Part shown: piece by piece, positions 1 through 5,977 of the stretch | How the letters are laid out: every line of letters begins with the position of its first letter | How positions within the stretch are numbered: position 1 is the stretch's first letter | DNA from: Candidatus Latescibacterota bacterium | GTDB taxonomy: Bacteria; Blakebacterota; Blakebacteria; Blakebacterales; Blakebacteraceae | Assembly: GCA_023135015.1 (NCBI GenBank) | Contig: JAGLTZ010000008.1 | Coordinates: forward strand, 1-16,103 | DNA: 16,103 bases | Direction of reading: 5' to 3' | Made by a program: the position numbers and the translations under genes | The notes under the pieces: generated by a model | What the model saw: only the letters and a program-made list of their open reading frames with translations | The model's database searches: none | Told to the model about the DNA's origin: nothing

Positions 1-626
1 TGATCGAGAAACTTGAATCGGACGGGCTGGACCTGGTGAGCGGCTGGAAAAAGGTCAGGCACGATCCGCTGTCCAAGCGGATACCTTCGCGCTTTTTCAA
101 TTACGCCACGCGGTTCATCTCGGGATTGAAACTGCACGATTTCAACTGCGGGCTGAAGGCATACCGGGTGGAGGTTGTCCGTGTGTTAAGGGTTCACGGC
201 GAACTTCACCGATACATTCCGGCGATAGCCTACCGGGCGGGCTTCCGTGTGGGAGAGAAACCGGTCAACCACCGCCCCCGCAGGTTCGGCAGGACCAAGT
301 TCGGGCCGAGCCGCTTCCTCCACGGCTTTCTGGACCTGCTGACCGTGATGTTCCTCAACCGCTACCTGTCCAGTCCCCTCCACTTATTCGGACTGGTTGG
401 CGGTCTGATACTGGTGGCAGGCGTTGTTTTGAACGTATACCTGCTCGTGGAAAAGATAATGGGCCGTTCCATAGGCCAGCGTCCTCTCCTCTTCCTGGCG
501 GTAATGATGGTTATCGTGGGCATTCAGTTTATTTTCTTCGGGCTCCTGGGTGAGATGATGGCCCGGGAACCGAAAGAGGGGGAAACGTACCTGATAGAGA
601 GTGTCTGGCCCGACGAGGCGGAATGA
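1..626 (+). CDS. GT2 polyprenyl-phosphate glycosyltransferase with two C-terminal membrane helices (5' partial)
   Basis: The reading frame is open from base 3, so the gene begins upstream of the window; a GTG at base 36 lies inside the conserved domain and is not the start. The visible 207 residues hold the second half of a DPM/ArnC/GtrB-type GT2 domain: a D-L-V-S-G-W stretch near residues 10-15, HDFNCGLKAYR at 45-55, and the basic RPRRFGRTKFG segment at 91-101 that is typical of this family. Two hydrophobic helices follow at about 126-149 and 160-184, then GEMMAR and a short acidic tail. Relatives transfer a sugar from a nucleotide donor to polyprenyl phosphate at the inner face of the membrane. 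The DXD motif lies outside the window, so the sugar cannot be guessed. Its stop overlaps the next start by four bases (ATGA), which implies translational coupling with the GT4 gene. Confidence 0.88.
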   Translation, partial: IEKLESDGLDLVSGWKKVRHDPLSKRIPSRFFNYATRFISGLKLHDFNCGLKAYRVEVVRVLRVHGELHRYIPAIAYRAGFRVGEKPVNHRPRRFGRTKFGPSRFLHGFLDLLTVMFLNRYLSSPLHLFGLVGGLILVAGVVLNVYLLVEKIMGRSIGQRPLLFLAVMMVIVGIQFIFFGLLGEMMAREPKEGETYLIESVWPDEAE

Positions 627-1759
627 GAATTGTATCCGTGGGGCCGGCCCCTCCATGGCGTGGGGGAATCGCTCATTATCACTATGCTCTTGTAAACCAG
701 CTGCGGGCCGAAGGGGTCGAGGTGGCTGTACTCACCTTCGCCCGGCTCTATCCGCGCATCCTCTTTCCCGGCTCCTCACCGGCCGACCTCTCCGATGGGG
801 CTCTCCCCCCCTTGGGTGAGGCGATCCTGCGACCGCTGTGGCCGCCCAGCTGGCGTAGCGGCGCTCGCTGGGTCAGGGAGCAAAACCCTGAAGCGGTTAT
901 CTGCCACTGGTGGCATCCGTTCTTCGCGCCGGCATACCTCGGTGTGCTGCGTAGGATCGGACGGGATGTGGCTGTGGGATTCATCTGTCATAACGTGGTC
1001 TCTCACGAGAGAATGCCGATGGGGGCTAACTTTACCGCGAGAGTGATGCGCAGGGGTGATTTCTTCATCGCGGGAGGGGGGAATATGGCTGAACAGATCA
1101 GGGAGCTGAATCCGCGTGCGGCAGTCGATGTGGTCCTGCATCCCCGCTACGATCTGCCCTACACCAGGCAGCTCCCAGACAGGGAGCTGGCGCGGAGCAG
1201 GCTCGGCCTCGACAGCGAGGGAGCCGTATTCCTCTTTTTCGGGCTGGTCCGGGAGTATAAGGGACTCGATATCCTGCTGGAGGCGCTCTCGATGCTCCCG
1301 CCGGGCGGGTCGTGGACCTGTCTCGTCGCCGGGGAGTTTTATAAATCGAAAGAGCCGTATGAGGCCCGTATCAGGGAACTGGGACTGGAGAATATGGTCA
1401 GGCTGGAAGACCGGTACATTCCCAATAGCGAAGTACCCCTCTACTTTGCGGCCGCCGACCTGACCGTGCTTCCCTACCGTAACGCCACCCAGAGCGGTGT
1501 GGCCGCACTCAGCTTTGCCCTCAACCGTCCCGTGCTTACCACGCGCGTGGGGGCCCTGCCGGAGATGATCACCGAGGGAGAGAACGGCTGGCTGGTCCCG
1601 CCCGACGATCCGGTGGCACTCGCTTCGGTGCTATCCGAAGTGGTGGGCGACCGGCTGATGGCTGCGCTGCCCGTGGTCAAAGGTCGCTCGGGCCTGCCCG
1701 ACTGGGGTGAGCTGGCACGGGTGGTGGTGCGCCTGGCAGCCGATGCAAAAAGGGTCTGA
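623..1759 (+). CDS. Glycosyltransferase family 4 (GT-B fold)
   Basis: This 378-residue protein has a two-domain GT-B layout. The N-terminal domain begins with a strand followed by a glycine-containing loop (MRIVSVGPAPPWRGGIAHYH, residues 1-20) and has a CHNV segment at 122-125. The C-terminal donor domain has FGLVREYKG at 206-214, a strand-loop LVAGEF near 234-239, and the conserved end ALPEMITEGENGWLVPPDDP at 311-330. Such enzymes are cytoplasmic retaining transferases that use nucleotide-sugar donors. In the usual EX7E region the first Glu is absent and the sequence reads NATQSGVAALSFA (about 287-299); some GT4 subgroups have a similar ATQSGV motif, so this need not mean inactivity. The start is fixed by the ATGA overlap with the upstream gene. 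A run of seven C lies at 805-811. Acceptor and sugar are unknown. Confidence 0.9.
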   Translation: MRIVSVGPAPPWRGGIAHYHYALVNQLRAEGVEVAVLTFARLYPRILFPGSSPADLSDGALPPLGEAILRPLWPPSWRSGARWVREQNPEAVICHWWHPFFAPAYLGVLRRIGRDVAVGFICHNVVSHERMPMGANFTARVMRRGDFFIAGGGNMAEQIRELNPRAAVDVVLHPRYDLPYTRQLPDRELARSRLGLDSEGAVFLFFGLVREYKGLDILLEALSMLPPGGSWTCLVAGEFYKSKEPYEARIRELGLENMVRLEDRYIPNSEVPLYFAAADLTVLPYRNATQSGVAALSFALNRPVLTTRVGALPEMITEGENGWLVPPDDPVALASVLSEVVGDRLMAALPVVKGRSGLPDWGELARVVVRLAADAKRV

Positions 1760-1761
1760 TC

Positions 1762-2700
1762 GTGGTCGGATCTACGATCACCGTGGGGGTAGTGGCCGGA
1801 GCAGGCCCGGAGCGGCTCGAAAGAACAGTGGGAACCGTTCTTGGACAGCTCGAGGGAGGCGACTGCCTCCTGGTGGCGATGCTCGCTGATATTGAGGCGC
1901 CCCGGGAAGCTGGTCTGCGCATAAGCGAAGCCCGCTCCGCCTACAGGGACGTGTTCGAAGTGGATCTGGTTGAAGGCCAGGCGCCCGGTGATCCTTTGCT
2001 GGCTCCGTCTCCTGCGTCGGCGCGCAACGCGATCTTGGAACATTCAAGTGAAGACGTTGTAGTCTTCCTGGATGACTGCGGGCTGCCGCTGGATGGATGG
2101 CTGGAATCGATCCGGGCCGCCTTCCTCGATCCGGGCATTGATGCCGTCGCCGGTGCTATCGAGCCGCCGGATATCGGGCCGTACCCCGATGCACGTCCCG
2201 GCGGACGGTTGCGCTGGACAGGACACCTGGTTGCGAATTACTCAGCCGAGGTGTCGTCTCCGACCTCCCTTGCCTCCGGGCACAACTGCGCTGTGCGCCG
2301 CGAGCTGGCGCTCAAACTGGGAGGGTTCGATGAGGCGTTTGCGGCAGGGTGGCCGTACGAAGATGTCGAGTTTTTCACCCGGCTGGCGAAGGCGGGAGGG
2401 CGTATGCTATTCGTGCCGGGGGCCCGCCTCTTCCTCCAGCCGGTGCACCATGCGGCAGGCCGCAGCGAATCTCTGGAGGATCTGCTCGAGCAGTATGCGA
2501 GCCGCAGCAGGAGCATGGCGGCGATCTTTGCCCGCCACGAGGCGTGGGCGCTGTTGATCATGGTGGCCAGCCATCTGCTGGCGGCCGTTGTCGATGTACT
2601 CGCCAACCGGCTGCCCAGACACGCTCCCGGGCGGATCGTCAGAGAACTGGTGACCGGTATACGGCATGGTGTGCGTCCGGTAACGAATACATTCCGTTAG
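1762..2700 (+). CDS. Glycosyltransferase family 2, divergent paralogue with altered DXD motif
   Basis: The GTG start lies two bases after the previous stop and has an A/G-rich AAAAAGGG site just upstream. The 312-residue product aligns by eye with the GT2 protein encoded from 5051: both carry an NxAVRRxxAL-x-x-GGFD block (here about 176-191), YEDVEF, and a weakly hydrophobic C-terminal region. The GT-A signature is degraded. The N-terminal strand reads TVGVVAGAGP rather than a V-I-P motif, and the metal-binding triad is Asp104-Asp105-Cys106 instead of Asp-Asp-Asp. The catalytic-base-like YEDVEF remains. It may use metal differently, have changed specificity or be weakly active. It sits between GT4 and GT2 genes in one run, which supports a role in the same glycan. 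Substrate is unknown. Confidence 0.82.
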   Translation: MVGSTITVGVVAGAGPERLERTVGTVLGQLEGGDCLLVAMLADIEAPREAGLRISEARSAYRDVFEVDLVEGQAPGDPLLAPSPASARNAILEHSSEDVVVFLDDCGLPLDGWLESIRAAFLDPGIDAVAGAIEPPDIGPYPDARPGGRLRWTGHLVANYSAEVSSPTSLASGHNCAVRRELALKLGGFDEAFAAGWPYEDVEFFTRLAKAGGRMLFVPGARLFLQPVHHAAGRSESLEDLLEQYASRSRSMAAIFARHEAWALLIMVASHLLAAVVDVLANRLPRHAPGRIVRELVTGIRHGVRPVTNTFR

Positions 2701-2717
2701 GGTGAAAGAGTGGTGAA

Positions 2718-3587
2718 ATGAGCGGTGTTCTGCCAATAGCAGCTCTGATCCCCACCTGGAATGGATGGGATGATACCCGGCTCTGCCTGGAGAGCCTCGC
2801 TGCGGCTGACCCGTCTCCTTCACGTATTGTGGTCGTCGATAATGGGTCCACCGACGGGACTCCCGAGCACCTGCGGTCGCAGTGGCCTGAGGTGGAACTG
2901 CTGACGCTCGAATCGAACGAGGGGTTCTCCCGTGCTGTCAACCGGGGTCTGCGCCTGCTGCTTGGGTCCGGTGCTCCCAAAGCCATCTTTCTCCTCAATA
3001 ACGACGTTGTACTGACGCCGGGTGTAATGGGTAGGCTCTGGGAGACGTTGGAGGCGGATGTCAATATCGCCGGTGTCTGTCCGTTGATCACATATTTCAA
3101 TCCTCCCGAACGGATCTGGTATGGGGGGGGATGTGTGGCGCTATGGAGGGGATATGTCGGACACAGCTACATCCGTGCTGGCGTTGAAAAGGTGCCGGGA
3201 CAAGTGGTGGATACTGATTATCTGACTGGGGCGGCGGTCCTGCTGCGTTCCGAAGCGCTGCGGGCCGTAGGATTGCTCGATGAGGATTTCCCCTTTTACG
3301 CCGAAGACGCCGACTGGTCGATGCGGGCGCGGCGTAACGGATGGCGGCTTTGCTTTGATCCGAAAGAGCTTGTAGCGCACAAGGTGTCGGCGAGTGTCGG
3401 CGGGCAATTCAGCCGCCGTAAAATGGTCGCCAAGGTTCGCGCGCTGGCTTTGCTTTTCCGCCGCCACGCGCGGCCGTGGGAATGGGTAACAGTTCTTCCT
3501 TCATTCATATTGATCACGGCCCCGCAAATCGCTGCGGGCCTGCTGCGCAGGGGTGGGCGAACTGCAAAAGGGCCCTGTGCTCAGTGA
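2718..3587 (+). CDS. Glycosyltransferase family 2, WbbL/rhamnosyltransferase-like
   Basis: This 289-residue protein shows the full GT-A signature: IPTWNGWDDTRLCLESL at 11-27, VVVDNGSTDGT at 38-48, NEGFSRAVNRGL at 67-78, and FLLNNDVVLTPG with the DXD-equivalent Asn-Asn-Asp at 94-96. Later come LTGAAVLLRSEAL and FYAEDADWSMRARRNGW with a following AHKVSASVGG. This is the pattern of the WbbL-type rhamnosyltransferase group. Rhamnose as the donor sugar would agree with rmlC and rmlD nearby, but it is inferred. The C-terminus has one amphipathic or hydrophobic stretch. The ATG follows a purine-rich leader (GGTGAAAGAGTGGTGA) 17 bases after the previous stop. A run of eight G at 3123-3130 encodes three consecutive Gly and could be slippage-prone. 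Confidence 0.9.
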   Translation: MSGVLPIAALIPTWNGWDDTRLCLESLAAADPSPSRIVVVDNGSTDGTPEHLRSQWPEVELLTLESNEGFSRAVNRGLRLLLGSGAPKAIFLLNNDVVLTPGVMGRLWETLEADVNIAGVCPLITYFNPPERIWYGGGCVALWRGYVGHSYIRAGVEKVPGQVVDTDYLTGAAVLLRSEALRAVGLLDEDFPFYAEDADWSMRARRNGWRLCFDPKELVAHKVSASVGGQFSRRKMVAKVRALALLFRRHARPWEWVTVLPSFILITAPQIAAGLLRRGGRTAKGPCAQ

Positions 3588-3604
3588 CAGGTGACTGATC
3601 GCTG

Positions 3605-4318
3605 ATGCTGGACCAGGCGATTCGCTACGGTTCTATCCTGGCTCAGCCAGAATTTGAAGGAAGTGACACCATTCTGGAAGTCGGTTCTGGCACTGGAGGT
3701 ATATCCAGTTTTACCGGCGATCAGGTTGTCGGAGTCGACATAAAATTCGAAGGCCGGAAATCGGAAAACCTCTCGGTTGTGAGAGCTTCTGTTACCGCAC
3801 TTCCGTTCCGGAACGCCTCTTTCAACAGAGTGATTTGCTCGGATGTGATGGAGCACTTGCCAGATGAGGCCAGGCCGAAAGCATTAGAGGAGCTGGTGCG
3901 TATTACCGGGGAGACTCTCTTCTTAGCATGCCCTTGCGGACAACCAGCCCGCCGACTGGACAGTTTCTTCTTCAAACTGTATGAATCCCTGAAGATTTCC
4001 CCCCCGGAATGGATGATAGAGCACATCCGGATGGGGATCCCTGATGCCGAATCGATCCGGTCGGTTTTAAAACATTGCAGTGTCTCATTCCGGGAGCTGC
4101 CAGGGGAGAGCTGGATAACCCACTTTATTGTTACATTGCTCATATCTTCCAGGTTGCTGAATAACTTCTGGAGAAGGGTTTTTCTCAAGAACACCGGGAG
4201 AGTTCGAAAAATAGGGCGGATCAGTATTCTTACAGGACGTGCACCGTATAGAAGACTCTGGGTCGTGAGCTCCAAAAAATATATTTACGGCCCCTCCTCT
4301 GCCCGAAAAACGAAATGA
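3605..4318 (+). CDS. Class I SAM-dependent methyltransferase
   Basis: The 237-residue protein carries a Methyltransf_11-like Rossmann domain: motif I ILEVGSGTGGIS at 23-34, the acidic residue after strand 2 in VVGVDIKF (Asp45), PFRNASFNRVICSDVMEHLPDE at about 67-88, then a fairly hydrophobic and basic C-terminus. Family members methylate small molecules, quinones or sugars; in a glycan cluster an O-methyltransferase for a sugar hydroxyl is a reasonable guess. The gene lies 17 bases after the GT2 gene, probably in the same operon, and its last 34 bases overlap the convergent rmlC gene. Its 3' part is more AT-rich than its neighbours (27 of 60 G+C at 4141-4200 and again at 4201-4260, counted by hand), which suggests recent acquisition. 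A run of seven C is at 3999-4005. Confidence 0.85.
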   Translation: MLDQAIRYGSILAQPEFEGSDTILEVGSGTGGISSFTGDQVVGVDIKFEGRKSENLSVVRASVTALPFRNASFNRVICSDVMEHLPDEARPKALEELVRITGETLFLACPCGQPARRLDSFFFKLYESLKISPPEWMIEHIRMGIPDAESIRSVLKHCSVSFRELPGESWITHFIVTLLISSRLLNNFWRRVFLKNTGRVRKIGRISILTGRAPYRRLWVVSSKKYIYGPSSARKTK

Positions 4319-4869
4319 TCTGATTCAGGTCTGGCCAGCCACTCTTCTAGGGTCTGGGCGATCCGGTCCTTTTCCGACAGGATCGGGTCCTCAGCCGGCC
4401 AGTCTATACCGATGGCCGGATCGTTCCACAATAAACCCGATTCCCCGGCACTGTTGTATATACCGGTGCATTTGTACTGGATTTCGGCCCATTCGGAGAG
4501 AACGCAGAAACCGCGGGCGAATCCGGCCGGTGCCCACACCTGGATTCCATCGCGAGCGGCACATTCAATCCCGGACCACTGGCCGAGTGTTGGTGATCCC
4601 TTGCGGATATCGACCGCGACCAGGAAAGCGGTGCCTGCAGTTACCCTCATCAGTTTGCTCATCGGAGGATCCCACTGGAAGTGGAGCCCGCGCAGCACTC
4701 CCTTTACAGAACCGGAATGGTTCTCCTGGACGAAGGAAGTGGGCAGACCCAACCTGGCGAACTGGTCGCCGCGGAATACTTCGCTGAAGAATCCCCTCTC
4801 ATCTTCGAATACTTCCGATCTGATCACTACGACACTGCCCAGGTGTCTCTCCTCGATCGAGACTTGCAT
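4285..4869 (-). CDS. rmlC: dTDP-4-dehydrorhamnose 3,5-epimerase
   Basis: RmlC epimerises C3 and C5 of dTDP-4-dehydro-6-deoxyglucose, the third step to dTDP-L-rhamnose. The 194-residue product has the cupin landmarks: DERGFFSEVF at 23-32, the active-site LRGLHFQ (His63) at 59-65, KLMRVTAGTAFLVAVDIRKGS at 72-92 in part, QYKCTGIYNS with the catalytic Tyr132, and LLWNDPAIGIDWP. The frame stays open upstream to 4989, but the ATG at 4869 begins the conserved domain and is preceded by AAGAAGGGG, so the longer version is rejected. In the usual GFAHGF block residue 119 is Arg (GFARGF). It is transcribed opposite to both flanking gene runs, and its 3' end overlaps the methyltransferase by 34 bases. The C-terminus ends in an acidic tail. 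Confidence 0.93.
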   Translation of the reverse strand: MQVSIEERHLGSVVVIRSEVFEDERGFFSEVFRGDQFARLGLPTSFVQENHSGSVKGVLRGLHFQWDPPMSKLMRVTAGTAFLVAVDIRKGSPTLGQWSGIECAARDGIQVWAPAGFARGFCVLSEWAEIQYKCTGIYNSAGESGLLWNDPAIGIDWPAEDPILSEKDRIAQTLEEWLARPESDHFVFRAEEGP

Positions 4870-4878
4870 CTTGTATTT

Positions 4879-4887
4879 CCCCTTCTT
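4879..4887 (-). promoter_or_regulatory. Ribosome binding site deciding the rmlC start
   Basis: Read on the minus strand this is AAGAAGGGG, ending nine bases before the ATG at 4869. It supports that ATG over the in-frame upstream start at 4989, whose extra 40 residues show no RmlC similarity. Confidence 0.6.
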
Positions 4888-4943
4888 ATTGAGTCGGGAA
4901 CAAAATAACCACCGTCCTGCTCTTTCGATATATAGACCCGGCC

Positions 4944-4959
4944 TGCACAATGATGTGCA
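4944..4959. repeat. 16-base inverted repeat between divergent genes
   Basis: TGCACA and TGTGCA form perfect 6-base arms around ATGA. The site lies in the 181-base gap between rmlC (minus) and the GT2 gene at 5051 (plus), where divergent promoters must be. It could be an operator for a dimeric regulator. The sequence occurs once in this gap and no regulator gene is in the window, so the role is unproven. A possible plus-strand -10 box, TACAAT, follows at 4990-4995 with only a poor -35 match upstream. The rest of the gap shows nothing more I can name. Confidence 0.3.
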
Positions 4960-5050
4960 ATCCGGTAGTGATATTCGTGGTTGATTCACTACAATTCAGT
5001 ATCATCGACCTGGCCGGTCTTCACCGGGACACAACACGGGAGAGGAACCG

Positions 5051-5977
5051 TTGAGTGTAACGATAGTGATCCCCAGCTTCAAACGACCTGCGATAGCGGC
5101 CAGGGCCGTCGAGGCTATCCTTCCTCAGCTTGCTGAGGAGGATAAGTGCATTGTTGTGGTCCAGGGAGAAGAAGCTGAGCGGGAATGCGCTACCCGGGAG
5201 ATCACTCGTGTCGCCCTCAAAGGTGGCTGGAATGTCGGAGAGGAAGGGCCTCTGGTCATCCTCGAACAACCGGTGCCAGGCCGTGCAGATGCCCGCAACA
5301 TGGGCCTGTTGAAAGCAACAACAACATATGTCGTGTATGTGGATGACGATTCGATTGCACGGCCGGGATGGCTGGAGGCGCTGCTTTCCCCCCTTGAAGA
5401 GAACCGCGCCGACCTGGTTGCCGGCAGGGCGCATGAGGAGCCGGACACGACTACCAATGCTCCCCGGCGTGTCGGAGCCGTACTGACATGGACTGGACAT
5501 ACTCGCCGCAACTTTGATGCAGATCGTTCGGGTACCTCCAGGATTGTGTGCAGCAATAACATGGCTGTTCGACGAGACATGGCACTGCAGGCTGGAGGGT
5601 TTGATACCCGCTTTCACGAACCTGCAATGTACGAGGACGTCGAGTTTTCTGAGCGATTGAGGCGGATGGGTGCCCGGATCTGGTACTCTGCTGATGCTGT
5701 AGTTGATCATATGGTCGAGCCCGGTGGCCGGTGGGAACAGGATTCCGAGAGTTCAGAGGTGGGGCGTGCCGGACATATGAGCCTGATCTTTCGCCTGCAC
5801 CGGCCGTGGGGTTGGCCCGTCATGGCCGCAGCATATCTTGCAGCCGCGAAATGGAAGGTGGTAATCGGCCGTCTACCCGTACGGACGATATGGAAGGTTG
5901 CTGTGGCGCTGCTGCGCGGGTGGCGAATGGGGTCGGGCCGACTGCCCCCTCTGGTGGAGAGAACCGGTACCACATGA
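5051..5977 (+). CDS. Glycosyltransferase family 2
   Basis: The likely start is TTG at 5051, preceded by GGGAGAGGAA; it places the VTIVIPSFKRP strand at the N-terminus, as expected for GT2. The 308 residues contain GRADARNMGL at 78-87, the DXD-type motif VDDDS with Asp98-Asp99-Asp100, NNMAVRRDMALQAGGFD at 169-185 and MYEDVEF at 193-199 with the putative catalytic Asp. The C-terminal third has hydrophobic patches and may sit at the membrane. It resembles the GT2 gene at 1762 but keeps the full motifs. It begins the second plus-strand gene run, and its stop overlaps the YfhO gene by four bases (ATGA). A hairpin-forming sequence lies about 70 bases into the gene. Donor and acceptor are unknown. 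Confidence 0.87.
   Translation: MSVTIVIPSFKRPAIAARAVEAILPQLAEEDKCIVVVQGEEAERECATREITRVALKGGWNVGEEGPLVILEQPVPGRADARNMGLLKATTTYVVYVDDDSIARPGWLEALLSPLEENRADLVAGRAHEEPDTTTNAPRRVGAVLTWTGHTRRNFDADRSGTSRIVCSNNMAVRRDMALQAGGFDTRFHEPAMYEDVEFSERLRRMGARIWYSADAVVDHMVEPGGRWEQDSESSEVGRAGHMSLIFRLHRPWGWPVMAAAYLAAAKWKVVIGRLPVRTIWKVAVALLRGWRMGSGRLPPLVERTGTT
5122..5139 (+). repeat. Strong hairpin inside the GT2 coding sequence
   Basis: TCCTCAG and CTGAGGA pair perfectly around CTTG, a tetraloop known to be stable in RNA. With one bulged T the stem extends outward to 5117 and 5143. It lies about 70 bases downstream of the TTG start, so it could slow translation or protect mRNA ends. It may also be a chance result of codon choice. 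Confidence 0.35.

Noticed and set aside
3518..3540. Inverted repeat GGCCCCGCA...TGCGGGCC near the end of the GT2 gene from 2718
   Set aside because: It has a bulge and no T-run, and lies within coding sequence, so I did not call it a terminator or attenuator.
4412..4984. 190-codon open frame on the plus strand opposite rmlC
   Set aside because: The minus-strand RmlC frame has all family motifs and a ribosome site. The plus-strand frame has neither.
5731..5973. N-terminal extension of the YfhO-like frame
   Set aside because: The extra 81 codons lie inside the upstream GT2 gene and do not resemble YfhO. The ATGA overlap at 5974 gives the natural start.
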